The translations under genes and the position numbers were made by a program. From DASZGI01 sp035938995 (GTDB taxonomy: Bacteria; Actinomycetota; Actinomycetes; Streptomycetales; Catenulisporaceae), in assembly GCF_035938995.1 (NCBI RefSeq), contig NZ_DASZGI010000226.1, positions 1 through 30,167 on the forward strand: a stretch of 30,167 nt of DNA, read 5' to 3'. Of the stretch, positions 6,654 through 14,472 are shown in pieces. Position 1 is the first letter of the stretch, and each line of letters starts with the position of its first letter. The notes beneath the pieces are model-generated. The model was not told the origin of the DNA. It worked only from the letters and a program-made list of their open reading frames with translations, and did not search any database.

Positions 6654-8956
6654 ACAGCCGCCGCATCGGAGCCGCCGCGTGGTACCTGTTCACCGCGCTC
6701 TACGCTGCGATCGTCTGCGCCTGGCTGCTGATCGGACTGGCTGTCGCCCTTACGGCGCTCACCACATCGTGGCACGCGTGGGCTCTGGCGGCGGCTGGCG
6801 GGCGACACGGCTCCGCCTGGATCTCGATCGGCAAAGGCCTGATCGCCGCGGCCGCCCACAGCTACCCGACTACCAGCGTCATCCTCGACTACATCTACAG
6901 CGCGGCGAACCTCCTCATCGCGGCGGCGCTGTTCCGACTCGCGCCGCGCGAGTGGACCATACGGCTTCTGGCGATCGGTCTGGCCGGAACTGCCGCCGCA
7001 TTCAACCTGCAAGCGCACACCACGGTTCAAGCCGTGGCCGTGGCGACAGGAGTGCAGACCGACGGCTGGAGCACCGCCCTCCTGCACGGCGTCGGCGGTA
7101 CGGCCTACGTCGTCGCCCTCCTGCTCTTCCCGACCGGCACCCTCCCCCAGTTCGCGCACCGCACCGCGACCGCCCGAGCGCTCCTGCTCGCACCCGCCCT
7201 CGCCGTCGCAGCCCTCTTCGCCACTCTCACTGCTCAGTACCCGCACACCCTCACCTTCGTGCTCTTCTTCGGCCTACTGATCCCGCTCGAGGCCGGCGTG
7301 GCGCAGTGGAGCCGGTTCTCCCGCGCCGCCACGACCGAGGTGCGCGAACAGTCCAGGATTCTGCTCTGGGCGCTGGGCATCGCATGCGCGGCGGCGGTAC
7401 TGATCTCGGTGATCGCGTTGTCGACGCAGGCCCTGCAGACTCCCGGGCTGCCGCGTGACGTGCCGGGAATCAGCATCGGAATGCCAGGCCTCACCGGCAG
7501 CCTGCCCGGCGTCGGCGGCATCGGCACCCAGGTGGTGGCCTTCTGGATCTTCCGCATCGTCTCCCTGGCGCTTCCGTGCTCCGTGCTCGTCGCGATGATG
7601 CGATTCCGCCTCGGTGCCATTGAGCAGCTGCTCAATCGGGCGCTGGTCTATGGCGGCCTGGTGGCAATCGCGGGCGGCGCGTACGTGTTCCTCGTCGTGC
7701 GAGTCGACGCATGGTTCGGCCTCGACTCCGACTGGCTCGCCCCGCCCCAGGTCGCCGCGGCCGGACTTGTCGCACTCGCGTTCCACCCGCTGCGGACCGG
7801 ACTCGAGCGGTGGGCCGACCGCCTCGTCTACGGTCGCCGCGTCGCACCGTACGACGTGCTCGCCCAGGTCTCAGCGCTCTCCCAAACCAGCGGCAGCGCG
7901 GAATCGCTGCTCTCCCTCGCACGCATCGCCGCAGAGGGCTTGCGCACGGGATTCGCGGTCGTCTACCTCGATCTCGAGGACGGCACCCGCGCGACGTACG
8001 CATGGCCCACCGACGCCCCGACCGACGAGTCCACCGTCCAGAAATCCACCGTCCGGCGCGAGATTCCGGTCGCTTATCAGGGAACTCCAGTCGGCGCGCT
8101 TGCGATCCCTGAGGCGTCCGGACGCTGGTCCGGCGCGGACCGCAGCGCGCTGCTGGACCACCTCACCCGCGCCGCCGCCGTCGTCATGCACAACGCAGGG
8201 CTGGCGATCGAGCTCGAAAACAAGCTGCGGGTCACGGAGCGGCACGCGGCCGAGATCCGGGCGTCGCGGTGGCGCATCGTCGCGGCGCAGGACAGCGAGC
8301 GGCGCGAACTGGAACGGAACCTTCACGACGGCGCGCAACCCGCGCTCACCGCCGTACGCCTCTCCCTGGGCCTCGCCACATACCTTTCAGCGTCCGGCAA
8401 CCCGAAGGCCCGCGAAGCCCTCACCCGCCTGCGCGACCAGATCGACGACGCATCCGTCGGCCTGCGCCAGACCCTGCGCGGTCTGGCCCCCGCCGCCCTC
8501 GGCGAGCGCGGCATCGGCCGGGCGCTGCGCGAGCTGGCCGAATCGCTTGGCACCGACGCCGCATTCCGCATCGACGACGAGACCGCCGACGCCCGCTTCG
8601 CCCCCGAGATCGAGGCTGCGGTGTACTTCTGCTGCGCGGAGGCGATTCAGAACGCGGCGAAGCACTGCCCCGCCGCAACGGTCAACGCCGCGCTCCGCAT
8701 CAACGCCGACACCGCCGCGCTGAGCTTCACGGTCGCCGACGACGGTCCCGGCTTCGACGCCGCCGCCTCGACCGGTAGCGGCATGCAGAACATGGCCGAC
8801 CGCATCGCCGCGGTCGGCGGAACCCTGAACATCGAGTCAGCGTTCGGAGAAGGCACGAGCGTCCGCGGTACGGTGCCCGCGAAAGCCTTGCCCGATCAGC
8901 CTGTTCCGAGCCCGGACGAGGGTGAAACCGCGCGCCTCGCGGGCGAGCGGGCATGA
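6650..8956 (+). CDS. Membrane sensor histidine kinase (HisKA_3/HATPase, NarL type)
   Basis: 768 aa. The N-terminal 380 residues contain about nine or ten hydrophobic segments (for example YVVALLLFPTGTL and GGLVAIAGGAYVFLVV), a multi-pass sensor region. A GAF-like domain (about 400-510) and a coiled linker follow. The dimerisation domain has the phospho-acceptor His559 in RELERNLHDGAQPAL. The ATPase domain has the N-box (AEAIQNAAKH), a DDGPGF box starting at Asp697, and a GSGMQNMADRIAAVGG box. All catalytic elements are intact. Its start overlaps the stop of the pseudokinase gene (ATGA, 6650-6653). The likely target is the divergent response regulator. The signal is unknown. Confidence 0.93.
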   Translation: MNSRRIGAAAWYLFTALYAAIVCAWLLIGLAVALTALTTSWHAWALAAAGGRHGSAWISIGKGLIAAAAHSYPTTSVILDYIYSAANLLIAAALFRLAPREWTIRLLAIGLAGTAAAFNLQAHTTVQAVAVATGVQTDGWSTALLHGVGGTAYVVALLLFPTGTLPQFAHRTATARALLLAPALAVAALFATLTAQYPHTLTFVLFFGLLIPLEAGVAQWSRFSRAATTEVREQSRILLWALGIACAAAVLISVIALSTQALQTPGLPRDVPGISIGMPGLTGSLPGVGGIGTQVVAFWIFRIVSLALPCSVLVAMMRFRLGAIEQLLNRALVYGGLVAIAGGAYVFLVVRVDAWFGLDSDWLAPPQVAAAGLVALAFHPLRTGLERWADRLVYGRRVAPYDVLAQVSALSQTSGSAESLLSLARIAAEGLRTGFAVVYLDLEDGTRATYAWPTDAPTDESTVQKSTVRREIPVAYQGTPVGALAIPEASGRWSGADRSALLDHLTRAAAVVMHNAGLAIELENKLRVTERHAAEIRASRWRIVAAQDSERRELERNLHDGAQPALTAVRLSLGLATYLSASGNPKAREALTRLRDQIDDASVGLRQTLRGLAPAALGERGIGRALRELAESLGTDAAFRIDDETADARFAPEIEAAVYFCCAEAIQNAAKHCPAATVNAALRINADTAALSFTVADDGPGFDAAASTGSGMQNMADRIAAVGGTLNIESAFGEGTSVRGTVPAKALPDQPVPSPDEGETARLAGERA

Positions 8957-9000
8957 CCGTACGCGCCCATTTCACAAGGCAAGCAGCCGGATAGATCAAT

Positions 9001-9074
9001 GCCCGTGGCCCCCGTCGGCGAAGGCACTCGGATTAACTCGCTAATTCCACCGATGCCCGCACCGTGACACGGGC
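9001..9074. terminator. Possible long-loop hairpin between convergent genes
   Basis: GCCCGTG (9001-9007) and CACGGGC (9068-9074) are complementary, and a smaller ATTA/TAAT hairpin sits in the AT-richer middle. It lies in the 135-bp gap between the kinase stop (8956) and the stop of the opposing DinB-like gene (9092). The large loop makes this a weak terminator candidate. Confidence 0.25.
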
Positions 9075-9091
9075 CGAGCGCCTACTCCCCC

Positions 9092-9610
9092 TTAGCCGCG
9101 GGCTGCGGCCATACGTGCCGTGGTGCTGGCGCCATCCAGTGCTTCGCGGATGATGTCGGCGTGACCGCTGTGGTGCGCGATCTCCCGGAAGACGTGCAGC
9201 AGGACGTGGCGGACCGTCCAGACGACCGTCTGGTCCGGCGACCACGGATAGCGCGGGAGCGTGACCCGGCGGTCGAGGTCGGGCTCGTCGCGAACCACCC
9301 GGTCGAACTCAGCCGCCGCTGCCTGGAAGGCGTCGAGCAGGCCGGCCAAGGTCTCCGACTCGGTCATCCGGTAGACGTCGGGGTCGAGATCGGACATCTT
9401 GAACTCGGCCGGCGCGGTCCCGCCGATCACCGCGAACCACGTGCGCTGTGTACGCCCGAGGTGCTTGACCAGGCCGCCGAGCGTCAACTCGCTGACGGTC
9501 GTGCGGGCCACGGCCTGCTTGTCGGTGATGCCGTCGACGGTGCAGAGGAAGTTCTTGCGCTGGTCGGCCACGATAGCCAGCAGGTCATCGCGCTCCTGTG
9601 ACATTTCCAT
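9092..9610 (-). CDS. DinB-like (DUF664-type) protein
   Basis: About 172 aa from ATG 9610; ATG 9649 is an alternative and neither has a strong ribosome site. The protein is a DinB/YfiT-like four-helix bundle. Visible family features are LLAIVADQRKNFLCTVDGIT at the start, TVSELTLGGLVKHLGRTQRTWF with the first metal-type His, and TVRHVLLHVFREIAHHSGHAD with the second His cluster. In characterised relatives these His residues bind a divalent metal, and some act in thiol (mycothiol or bacillithiol) transfer. The role here is unassigned. It is convergent with the kinase gene and ends 170 bp before the start-distal lipoprotein gene. Confidence 0.85.
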   Translation of the reverse strand: MEMSQERDDLLAIVADQRKNFLCTVDGITDKQAVARTTVSELTLGGLVKHLGRTQRTWFAVIGGTAPAEFKMSDLDPDVYRMTESETLAGLLDAFQAAAAEFDRVVRDEPDLDRRVTLPRYPWSPDQTVVWTVRHVLLHVFREIAHHSGHADIIREALDGASTTARMAAARG

Positions 9611-9780
9611 GGTCACATCCAAGCCCGCGACGATCCGAGGTTCAAGCATCTTCAAGCTCAGCATCGGCAGCAAATGACAGGAGCAAGCCTTCAACGAGTG
9701 ACGCTGCCGGGAGCTTCGAGCCAGCGGTCCATCCCCGGCAACTCCCTGCGGCTAGGCTGCACGCCTGCGAGCGCCGTCCG

Positions 9781-10680
9781 TCAGCTGTACAGGCCGGGTG
9801 TGCTGAAGAAGGTGTTGAGCGCGGCCACCAGGTTGATCTCCTGCGTGCGCTGCGCCGAGGTCAGTCCGGCGTCCGGGAGTGCGGCCAACTGGGTGAGTTC
9901 CTGAGCCGCCTGCGCGAAGCCCGCGGTGCCCGGCTCCCCCGCGTTGACCGCGCTGGTGAGCAGCGATGCCGCCTGCGCCCAGTAAGCACCCTGTTCCGTG
10001 GAAACTGCGGTCGCCCCGGACGTCCACTGCTGGCGGGCCGCGGCGAACTGGCTCGCGGCTTGAGCGGCGCCGCCGCCGGGGGCCAGCGACGTGACCGTCG
10101 GCGGGTCGCAGACGGGCGCGCCGAACGCGATCCGCGTCGAGTGCGTCTCGTCGGGTGGTGTCACCAGCAGGTTCTGCACGGTCGGGCACGGCGGCTGCGA
10201 CGAGCCCGGCACCGCGTGGAACGCGATCGTGGCAAGCATCGCGGATGCGCTGTCCCCAGACTGAAGCGTGACCTGCGGGCCCTTCGCGTTGACTCTCGTC
10301 GCCTGGAAGATCTGCGCACCGCCGGCGTCCAGCGCCGCGACGCCCGGCCAGCCGACCACGAAGCACGCCGCCGAACCGGTGTTCTTGAAGATGATCGGAC
10401 GTTGCGACACCCCGGGAGCACCCGGCGGGAGGGCGTCCCCAAGACTGACGGCAAGGGCGCCGAGCGTGCACTCCGGCGTCGAGCCCTGCCCGTTGCCCTG
10501 AGCCACCGGGGACGCAGTCGTCCCGCCTGCCGCGCCGCCCTGACCGGCCGCCGACGTCGTGGTCCCTCCAGCGGAACCGTTCTGCGAGGTCGTGGCGTTG
10601 CACCCGGCAAGCGCCAGCACCGCCCCCGCCGAAACCATCGCCATACCCGCCGCACCGCGCAGTCCGAACCGCTCGAACAT
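9781..10680 (-). CDS. Secreted lipoprotein with a DUF4232-like domain
   Basis: 299 aa from ATG 10680, behind GAGGGAGA; the longer frame upstream lacks family character. The lipobox ends at Cys27 (AGAVLALAGC), followed by a Gly/Ser/Thr/Ala linker (about 30-70). The middle domain (about 72-205) fits DUF4232: CTLGALAVSLG at its start, IIFKNTGSAACFVVGWPGVAALD in the core, and a later LLVTPP segment, with paired cysteines. The C-terminal 85 residues are helical and Ala/Gln-rich (ASQFAAARQQWTSGATAVS) and are not recognised. It should be displayed on the outer face of the membrane. A 9-bp-arm inverted repeat lies just upstream of its ribosome site. Confidence 0.85.
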   Translation of the reverse strand: MFERFGLRGAAGMAMVSAGAVLALAGCNATTSQNGSAGGTTTSAAGQGGAAGGTTASPVAQGNGQGSTPECTLGALAVSLGDALPPGAPGVSQRPIIFKNTGSAACFVVGWPGVAALDAGGAQIFQATRVNAKGPQVTLQSGDSASAMLATIAFHAVPGSSQPPCPTVQNLLVTPPDETHSTRIAFGAPVCDPPTVTSLAPGGGAAQAASQFAAARQQWTSGATAVSTEQGAYWAQAASLLTSAVNAGEPGTAGFAQAAQELTQLAALPDAGLTSAQRTQEINLVAALNTFFSTPGLYS

Positions 10681-10699
10681 CGTTGATCTCCCTCTCGTA

Positions 10700-10728
10700 G
10701 GTCGTCTGTACCTAAGAGGCAGACGACC
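10700..10728 (-). promoter_or_regulatory. Inverted repeat in the leader of the DUF4232-like lipoprotein gene
   Basis: GGTCGTCTG (10700-10708) and CAGACGACC (10720-10728) are perfect 9-bp arms around an 11-nt spacer. In the minus direction the element ends 19 nt before the ATG and directly precedes the GAGGGAGA ribosome site. It could be an operator near the transcription start or a hairpin in the 5' leader. Confidence 0.4.
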
Positions 10729-10779
10729 CGCGTCGGCCAACAACTTTCTGCGGACTTCTTCGGCGTTCCCGGATCGCAA

Positions 10780-10795
10780 AAGAAGTTGTCTTCTT
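10780..10795. promoter_or_regulatory. Small AT-rich palindrome between divergent lipoprotein and ABC genes
   Basis: AAGAAG (10780-10785) and CTTCTT (10790-10795) flank TTGT. The local AT-rich stretch (10775-10820) stands out from the GC-rich background and is the likeliest promoter zone for the divergent lipoprotein and ABC exporter genes. A regulator site is possible. I see no confident -35/-10 pair. Confidence 0.3.
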
Positions 10796-10884
10796 GCAAT
10801 CTTTTGTGATCAGCTTTCTCGAAGATGCCGGAAACCGTCATCCACTCGCCTGACCGCGACCTGCAGCGAACGGAGGCCCCGTAG

Positions 10885-11883
10885 ATGTCAGGAGGCGACA
10901 CGGACCCGGCCGAGGACGAGATTCTCGTCCGGGCCGTCGGCCTGACGAAGATCTACCCGGCGCGTGCGGATCTCCCCGAGTTCCGCGCCGTCGACGGGAT
11001 CGATCTCGAGCTGCGCCGCGGCGAGGCCTTCGGGTTCCTCGGGCCGAACGGGGCCGGGAAGTCGACGACGATGCGCATGATCGCGGCGACCTCACCCCGA
11101 TCCGCGGGCACTTTGCGGGTCCTGGGGTTGGACCCGGACACGCACGGCTCCGCGATTCGCGCGCGCCTCGGGGTCGTGCCCCAGGACGACGCCCTGGACC
11201 GAGAGCTGACGGTGCGTGAGAACCTTTATGTCTATGGCCGCTACTTCAGGCTCAAGCGCGCCACGATCCGGGTCCGCAGCGACGAACTGCTCGACTTCGC
11301 CCAGCTGCGCGAAAAGGCCGACAGTCCGGTGGAGGCGCTTTCCGGCGGCATGCGGCGCCGGCTGACCATCGCCCGCTCGCTGATCAACAACCCGGACATG
11401 GTGCTGCTCGACGAGCCCACTACCGGGCTCGACCCGCAGGCCAGGCACGTGTTGTGGGACCGGCTCTACCGGCTCAAGCAGGACGGCGTGACGCTGCTGC
11501 TGACCACGCACTACATGGACGAGGCCGAACAGCTGTGTGACCGGCTGATGGTGATCGACCACGGCACGATCGTGGCCCAAGGCTCGCCGCAGGAGCTGAT
11601 CCGGACGCACGTCACCCGCGAGGTCCTCGAGCTGCGCTTCCCGCTCGAGATCGCCGAGGCGGCCGGCGCGAAGCTGCGCGACTCGCCGCTGGGCGGCGAC
11701 GGATCGGACATCGGCGCGCGCGTCGAACAGCTGCCCGACCGAGTGCTGGTCTACGCCGCCGACGGCGAGGCCGCGCTGGCCGACGTGCACGGGATGGGCC
11801 TGGTCCCGCTGACCGCGCTGGTACGCCGGGGGACGCTCGAGGATGTGTTCCTCAAGCTGACCGGCCGCTCGCTGATCGACTGA
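10885..11883 (+). CDS. ABC exporter ATP-binding protein (DrrA-like)
   Basis: 332 aa, ATG 10885 with GGAGG 9 nt upstream. A complete nucleotide-binding domain is visible: Walker A GPNGAGKST, Q-loop region GVVPQDDALDRELTV, signature LSGGMRRRL, Walker B MVLLDEPTTGLDP, and the switch His in LLLTTHYMDEAEQLCDR. The C-terminal extension (about 235-332), ending LTALVRRGTLEDVFLKLTGRSL, is typical of the daunorubicin-resistance DrrA type. With the two permease genes downstream it would power efflux of a hydrophobic compound or lipid. The substrate is not shown. It leads a three-gene operon. Confidence 0.95.
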   Translation: MSGGDTDPAEDEILVRAVGLTKIYPARADLPEFRAVDGIDLELRRGEAFGFLGPNGAGKSTTMRMIAATSPRSAGTLRVLGLDPDTHGSAIRARLGVVPQDDALDRELTVRENLYVYGRYFRLKRATIRVRSDELLDFAQLREKADSPVEALSGGMRRRLTIARSLINNPDMVLLDEPTTGLDPQARHVLWDRLYRLKQDGVTLLLTTHYMDEAEQLCDRLMVIDHGTIVAQGSPQELIRTHVTREVLELRFPLEIAEAAGAKLRDSPLGGDGSDIGARVEQLPDRVLVYAADGEAALADVHGMGLVPLTALVRRGTLEDVFLKLTGRSLID

Positions 11884-11897
11884 AGGGCCGTGGGGTC

Positions 11898-12659
11898 ATG
11901 CTGCGCGTCTTCGAATACTGGTTCATTCGCTACCGCCGCACGTGGCGCGGCACGATCGTCGTCAGCGTCGCCAACCCGTTGCTGTTCCTCGTCGGCATCG
12001 GCGCGGGCCTGGGCCATCTGGTCGATCGGCACGCGCCGACGCAGCTGGCCGGGATCTCCTACGCCGCGTTCTTCGCGCCGGGGATGCTAGCGGCGGCGGC
12101 GATGCAGACTGCCTTCCTGGAGTCGTCGGGCAGGATCGCCGCCGCGGCTGCCCCGTCCGGCGCCTATCAGGACGCTGTTCCGACACCGCTGGATCCGGAG
12201 CAGGTGATGGCCGGTCACCTGCTTTTCGTCGCGTTCCGCGTCCTGACCTCCAATGCCGCGTTCGTCCTCGTCATGCTGGGCTTCGGGCTGCTCTCCGGCA
12301 TGCGCGGGCTGGCTGTGCTGCTCGCCGCGACGCTGACAGGGCTCGCGTTTGCGGCGCCGACAGCGGCCTGGGCGGTCGGCGTGCGGGTCCAGCGCCAGAC
12401 CAACACCGTCTTCCGGATGATCATCATGCCGCTCTACATGTTCTCCGGGAGCTTCTTCGCGCTCTCCCAGCTGCCCGGCCCACTTCGCATCCTCATCGGC
12501 GCGCTGCCGCTGGCCCAAGGCGTGGATCTGTGCCGCTCGCTCGCTCTGGGCACCGCCGGGACCGGCGCCACCGCGGCCCACGCCGCATACCTGTGCGCCC
12601 TCGCCGTGCTTGGCTTCGCTCTCGCCCGCACCGCCTATCGCCGGAGGTTGCACGCATGA
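11898..12659 (+). CDS. ABC-2 type exporter permease (first)
   Basis: 253 aa, ATG 11898, 14 nt after the ATPase stop. It has six hydrophobic segments, including NPLLFLVGIGAGLGHLV, AAFVLVMLGFGLLSG, GLAVLLAATLTGLAFAAPTAAW and AHAAYLCALAVLGFALA. The conserved cytoplasmic motif is AYQDAVPTPLDPEQVMAGHL, which matches the DrrB/NodJ pattern (VPTPLDP). The stop overlaps the next start (ATGA, 12656-12659), indicating translational coupling. It probably forms a heterodimer with the second permease. Confidence 0.93.
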   Translation: MLRVFEYWFIRYRRTWRGTIVVSVANPLLFLVGIGAGLGHLVDRHAPTQLAGISYAAFFAPGMLAAAAMQTAFLESSGRIAAAAAPSGAYQDAVPTPLDPEQVMAGHLLFVAFRVLTSNAAFVLVMLGFGLLSGMRGLAVLLAATLTGLAFAAPTAAWAVGVRVQRQTNTVFRMIIMPLYMFSGSFFALSQLPGPLRILIGALPLAQGVDLCRSLALGTAGTGATAAHAAYLCALAVLGFALARTAYRRRLHA

Positions 12660-13462
12660 CCACGACGACGCTCAGCCCGGCTGTGGGCCGCACCGCATCC
12701 TGGGCGGCCGGGCGCGTATCCGCCCTGATCGAGCGCAACATGATGATCTACCGGCGCTCGATCACGCCGCTCGCCTTCGGCCTGATCGAGCCGGTGATGT
12801 ACCTGCTGACGATCGGCTTCGGCGTCGGGACGCTGGTCGGCGCCGTGCCGGGCGTGAACGTGCGCTACCCCGCGTTCGTCGCGCCGGCGATCCTGGCGAC
12901 CACGGTGATGAACACGGCGTTCAACCAGACGACCTTCGGGGTCTTCCTCCGGATCAAGGTGGACCGGACCTACGAGGCGATCGTTCCCACGCCGATGACT
13001 CCCACGGATATCGCCGTCGGCGAAGTCGCCAGCGCGGTCATCAACGGCCTGTTGACGTCGACCGGCTTCCTCGCCGCAGTAGCGCTGCTCGGGCTGGCCG
13101 TCTCCCCCGGCATCCTGCTGGCCGTTCCCGCCGCTGCCCTCGTCGGTTTCGCCTTCGCCGCGGCCGGCCTCGCGGTGACCACGTATCTTCGAGACTTCTC
13201 CGACTTCCAGCTGATCCAGCTGGTGATGCTGCCGATGTACCTGTTCGCCACGACCTTCTACCCGCTCACCACGTACCCTGGCTGGCTGCGCCCCCTGATC
13301 GAAGCCCTCCCGCTCTACCAGAGCATCGAGCTGATCCGGGAACCGGCCCTCGGCCGCTTTCCCGCCGCCGCGCTCCTGATCGCGATCCTCTATCTCATCG
13401 CCTTCGGCAGCGCGGCGATGGTCGTCGCGACCCGGCGACTCGGCAGACGACTACTCGCCTGA
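12656..13462 (+). CDS. ABC-2 type exporter permease (second)
   Basis: 268 aa from ATG 12656, which overlaps the previous stop by ATGA. The open frame extends further upstream but only as a shadow of the first permease. The conserved motif VDRTYEAIVPTPMTPTDIAVGE marks the ABC-2 permease family, with about six membrane segments (for example LTSTGFLAAVALLGLAV and GFAFAAAGLAVTTYL). It ends with ATRRLGRRLLA. No clear terminator follows. The TetR gene is convergent and 247 bp away, so whether that regulator controls the exporter cannot be told from position alone. Confidence 0.93.
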   Translation: MTTTTLSPAVGRTASWAAGRVSALIERNMMIYRRSITPLAFGLIEPVMYLLTIGFGVGTLVGAVPGVNVRYPAFVAPAILATTVMNTAFNQTTFGVFLRIKVDRTYEAIVPTPMTPTDIAVGEVASAVINGLLTSTGFLAAVALLGLAVSPGILLAVPAAALVGFAFAAAGLAVTTYLRDFSDFQLIQLVMLPMYLFATTFYPLTTYPGWLRPLIEALPLYQSIELIREPALGRFPAAALLIAILYLIAFGSAAMVVATRRLGRRLLA

Positions 13463-13702
13463 TTCGTCTCCCGGCAGTCGCGATGTATGACGGCTCTTCG
13501 AAGTTGACCGGGTATGGCGGAGGCGCAAAGCGTCCCGCAAACGATTCACCGTGCGCGGGCGTTCCGTCGTGCCGTTACGCCCATTCGTCGTCCAGTTCGT
13601 CGGGTCCGGGCCGTAGCCGACGATCCGGTCAAACACCTGATGGGCGCCGCCGATCTGCGCCGGATTCTTGGCTCCCGTCAGCAGATGACTGCGACGCGGC
13701 AC
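13463..13702 (-). pseudogene. Possible decayed coding remnant between exporter and TetR genes
   Basis: A minus-strand open frame covers most of this gap and is G/C-biased at third positions in its first half (residues such as NPAQIGGAHQVFDRIVGYG). It has no ribosome site, no intact start, and its last part looks random. I do not recognise a family. It may be leftover sequence of a lost gene, or only a chance frame in GC-rich DNA. Confidence 0.2.
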
Positions 13703-13709
13703 GGGTGCC

Positions 13710-14315
13710 TCAGGACCCGGCGCGCCGCCCGCCGACGGCGCGCCAGACCAGGGCGGCGGTGCGGGCCGGCCAGTTCTCCGGCGGAGCGGCGCCGGCCAGG
13801 GCCCGGCCGTACCAGGAGCCGGTGCACATCGTGACGGCGACTTCGAGGTCTGCGTCCTGGTCTATCAGGCCGAGTTCCCGGGCCCGCTTCAGGATCGCCA
13901 GGATGCGGCGGCGGCGCGGGGCCACGACCTTACTCCGGTAGCGGGCGAGCAGCTCCGGCGCGGTGCTGTCCTGGAGCATCGTGCCGACCAGCGAAAGGCG
14001 ACCCGGCCGGGACACCCCGCGCTGGAAGTCGGACAGTTCGGCGACGAGGTCGGCCAGCGGGTCCTCGGAGGTCGTCGCGGGTCCGGCGTCGACCGCGGCC
14101 TGGAGCGCCGCGGCGGCCAGGCTCGCCTTGTCCGGCCAGCGGCGGTAGAGCGCCTGGCGGGTGGTGCCCGCCTCCTGGGCGACGGCGGCCAGCGACATCG
14201 CCTCGTAGCCGAGCGTCGACAGATGCCGGTTCGCCACCTCCAGCGCCCGCGCGTCGATCTCCGGGTCCCTGGCCCGTCCCGGGCCGCGCGGCGTGGTTGA
14301 CGCTCTCGGAGGCAT
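13710..14315 (-). CDS. TetR-family transcriptional regulator
   Basis: 201 aa from ATG 14315 (MPPRASTTPRGPGRARDPEI). The DNA-binding helix-turn-helix spans about residues 20-65: ALEVANRHLSTLGYEAMSLA, then VAQEAGTTRQALYRRWPDKA. The remainder is a TetR C-terminal ligand domain (LSLVGTMLQDSTAPELLARY, MCTGSWYGRALAG) like the TetR_C_16/AcrR-type groups. No Shine-Dalgarno site precedes the ATG; promoter spacing points to a leaderless transcript. A perfect 7-bp inverted repeat covers its own promoter, implying autoregulation. It is divergent from the Fe-S/globin fusion gene, its most likely second target. Confidence 0.93.
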   Translation of the reverse strand: MPPRASTTPRGPGRARDPEIDARALEVANRHLSTLGYEAMSLAAVAQEAGTTRQALYRRWPDKASLAAAALQAAVDAGPATTSEDPLADLVAELSDFQRGVSRPGRLSLVGTMLQDSTAPELLARYRSKVVAPRRRRILAILKRARELGLIDQDADLEVAVTMCTGSWYGRALAGAAPPENWPARTAALVWRAVGGRRAGS

Positions 14316-14317
14316 AC

Positions 14318-14340
14318 CAATACAGTACTGGATTGTATTG
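14318..14340. promoter_or_regulatory. TetR operator overlapping its leaderless promoter
   Basis: CAATACA (14318-14324) and TGTATTG (14334-14340) form a perfect inverted repeat with a 9-nt spacer. On the minus strand a -35-like TTGCGT (14349-14344), 16-nt spacer and -10-like TACTGT (14327-14322) put the start of transcription close to the A of the ATG at 14315. The operator therefore covers the -10 region and start site, the classical layout for TetR self-repression. This AT-rich island is unlike the flanking DNA. Confidence 0.65.
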
Positions 14341-14472
14341 TTTACGCAATCCACGGGGGCTTGTGTTGACGGTCGAGAGCGTCACCGACACCGCCCGAGC
14401 CGGTGGGCTCGCAGTAGCGTGTTGCGCGACCGGTAGGGGTGCCCCCTTGAGTGCTTCCCGGAGGAAATCCCC

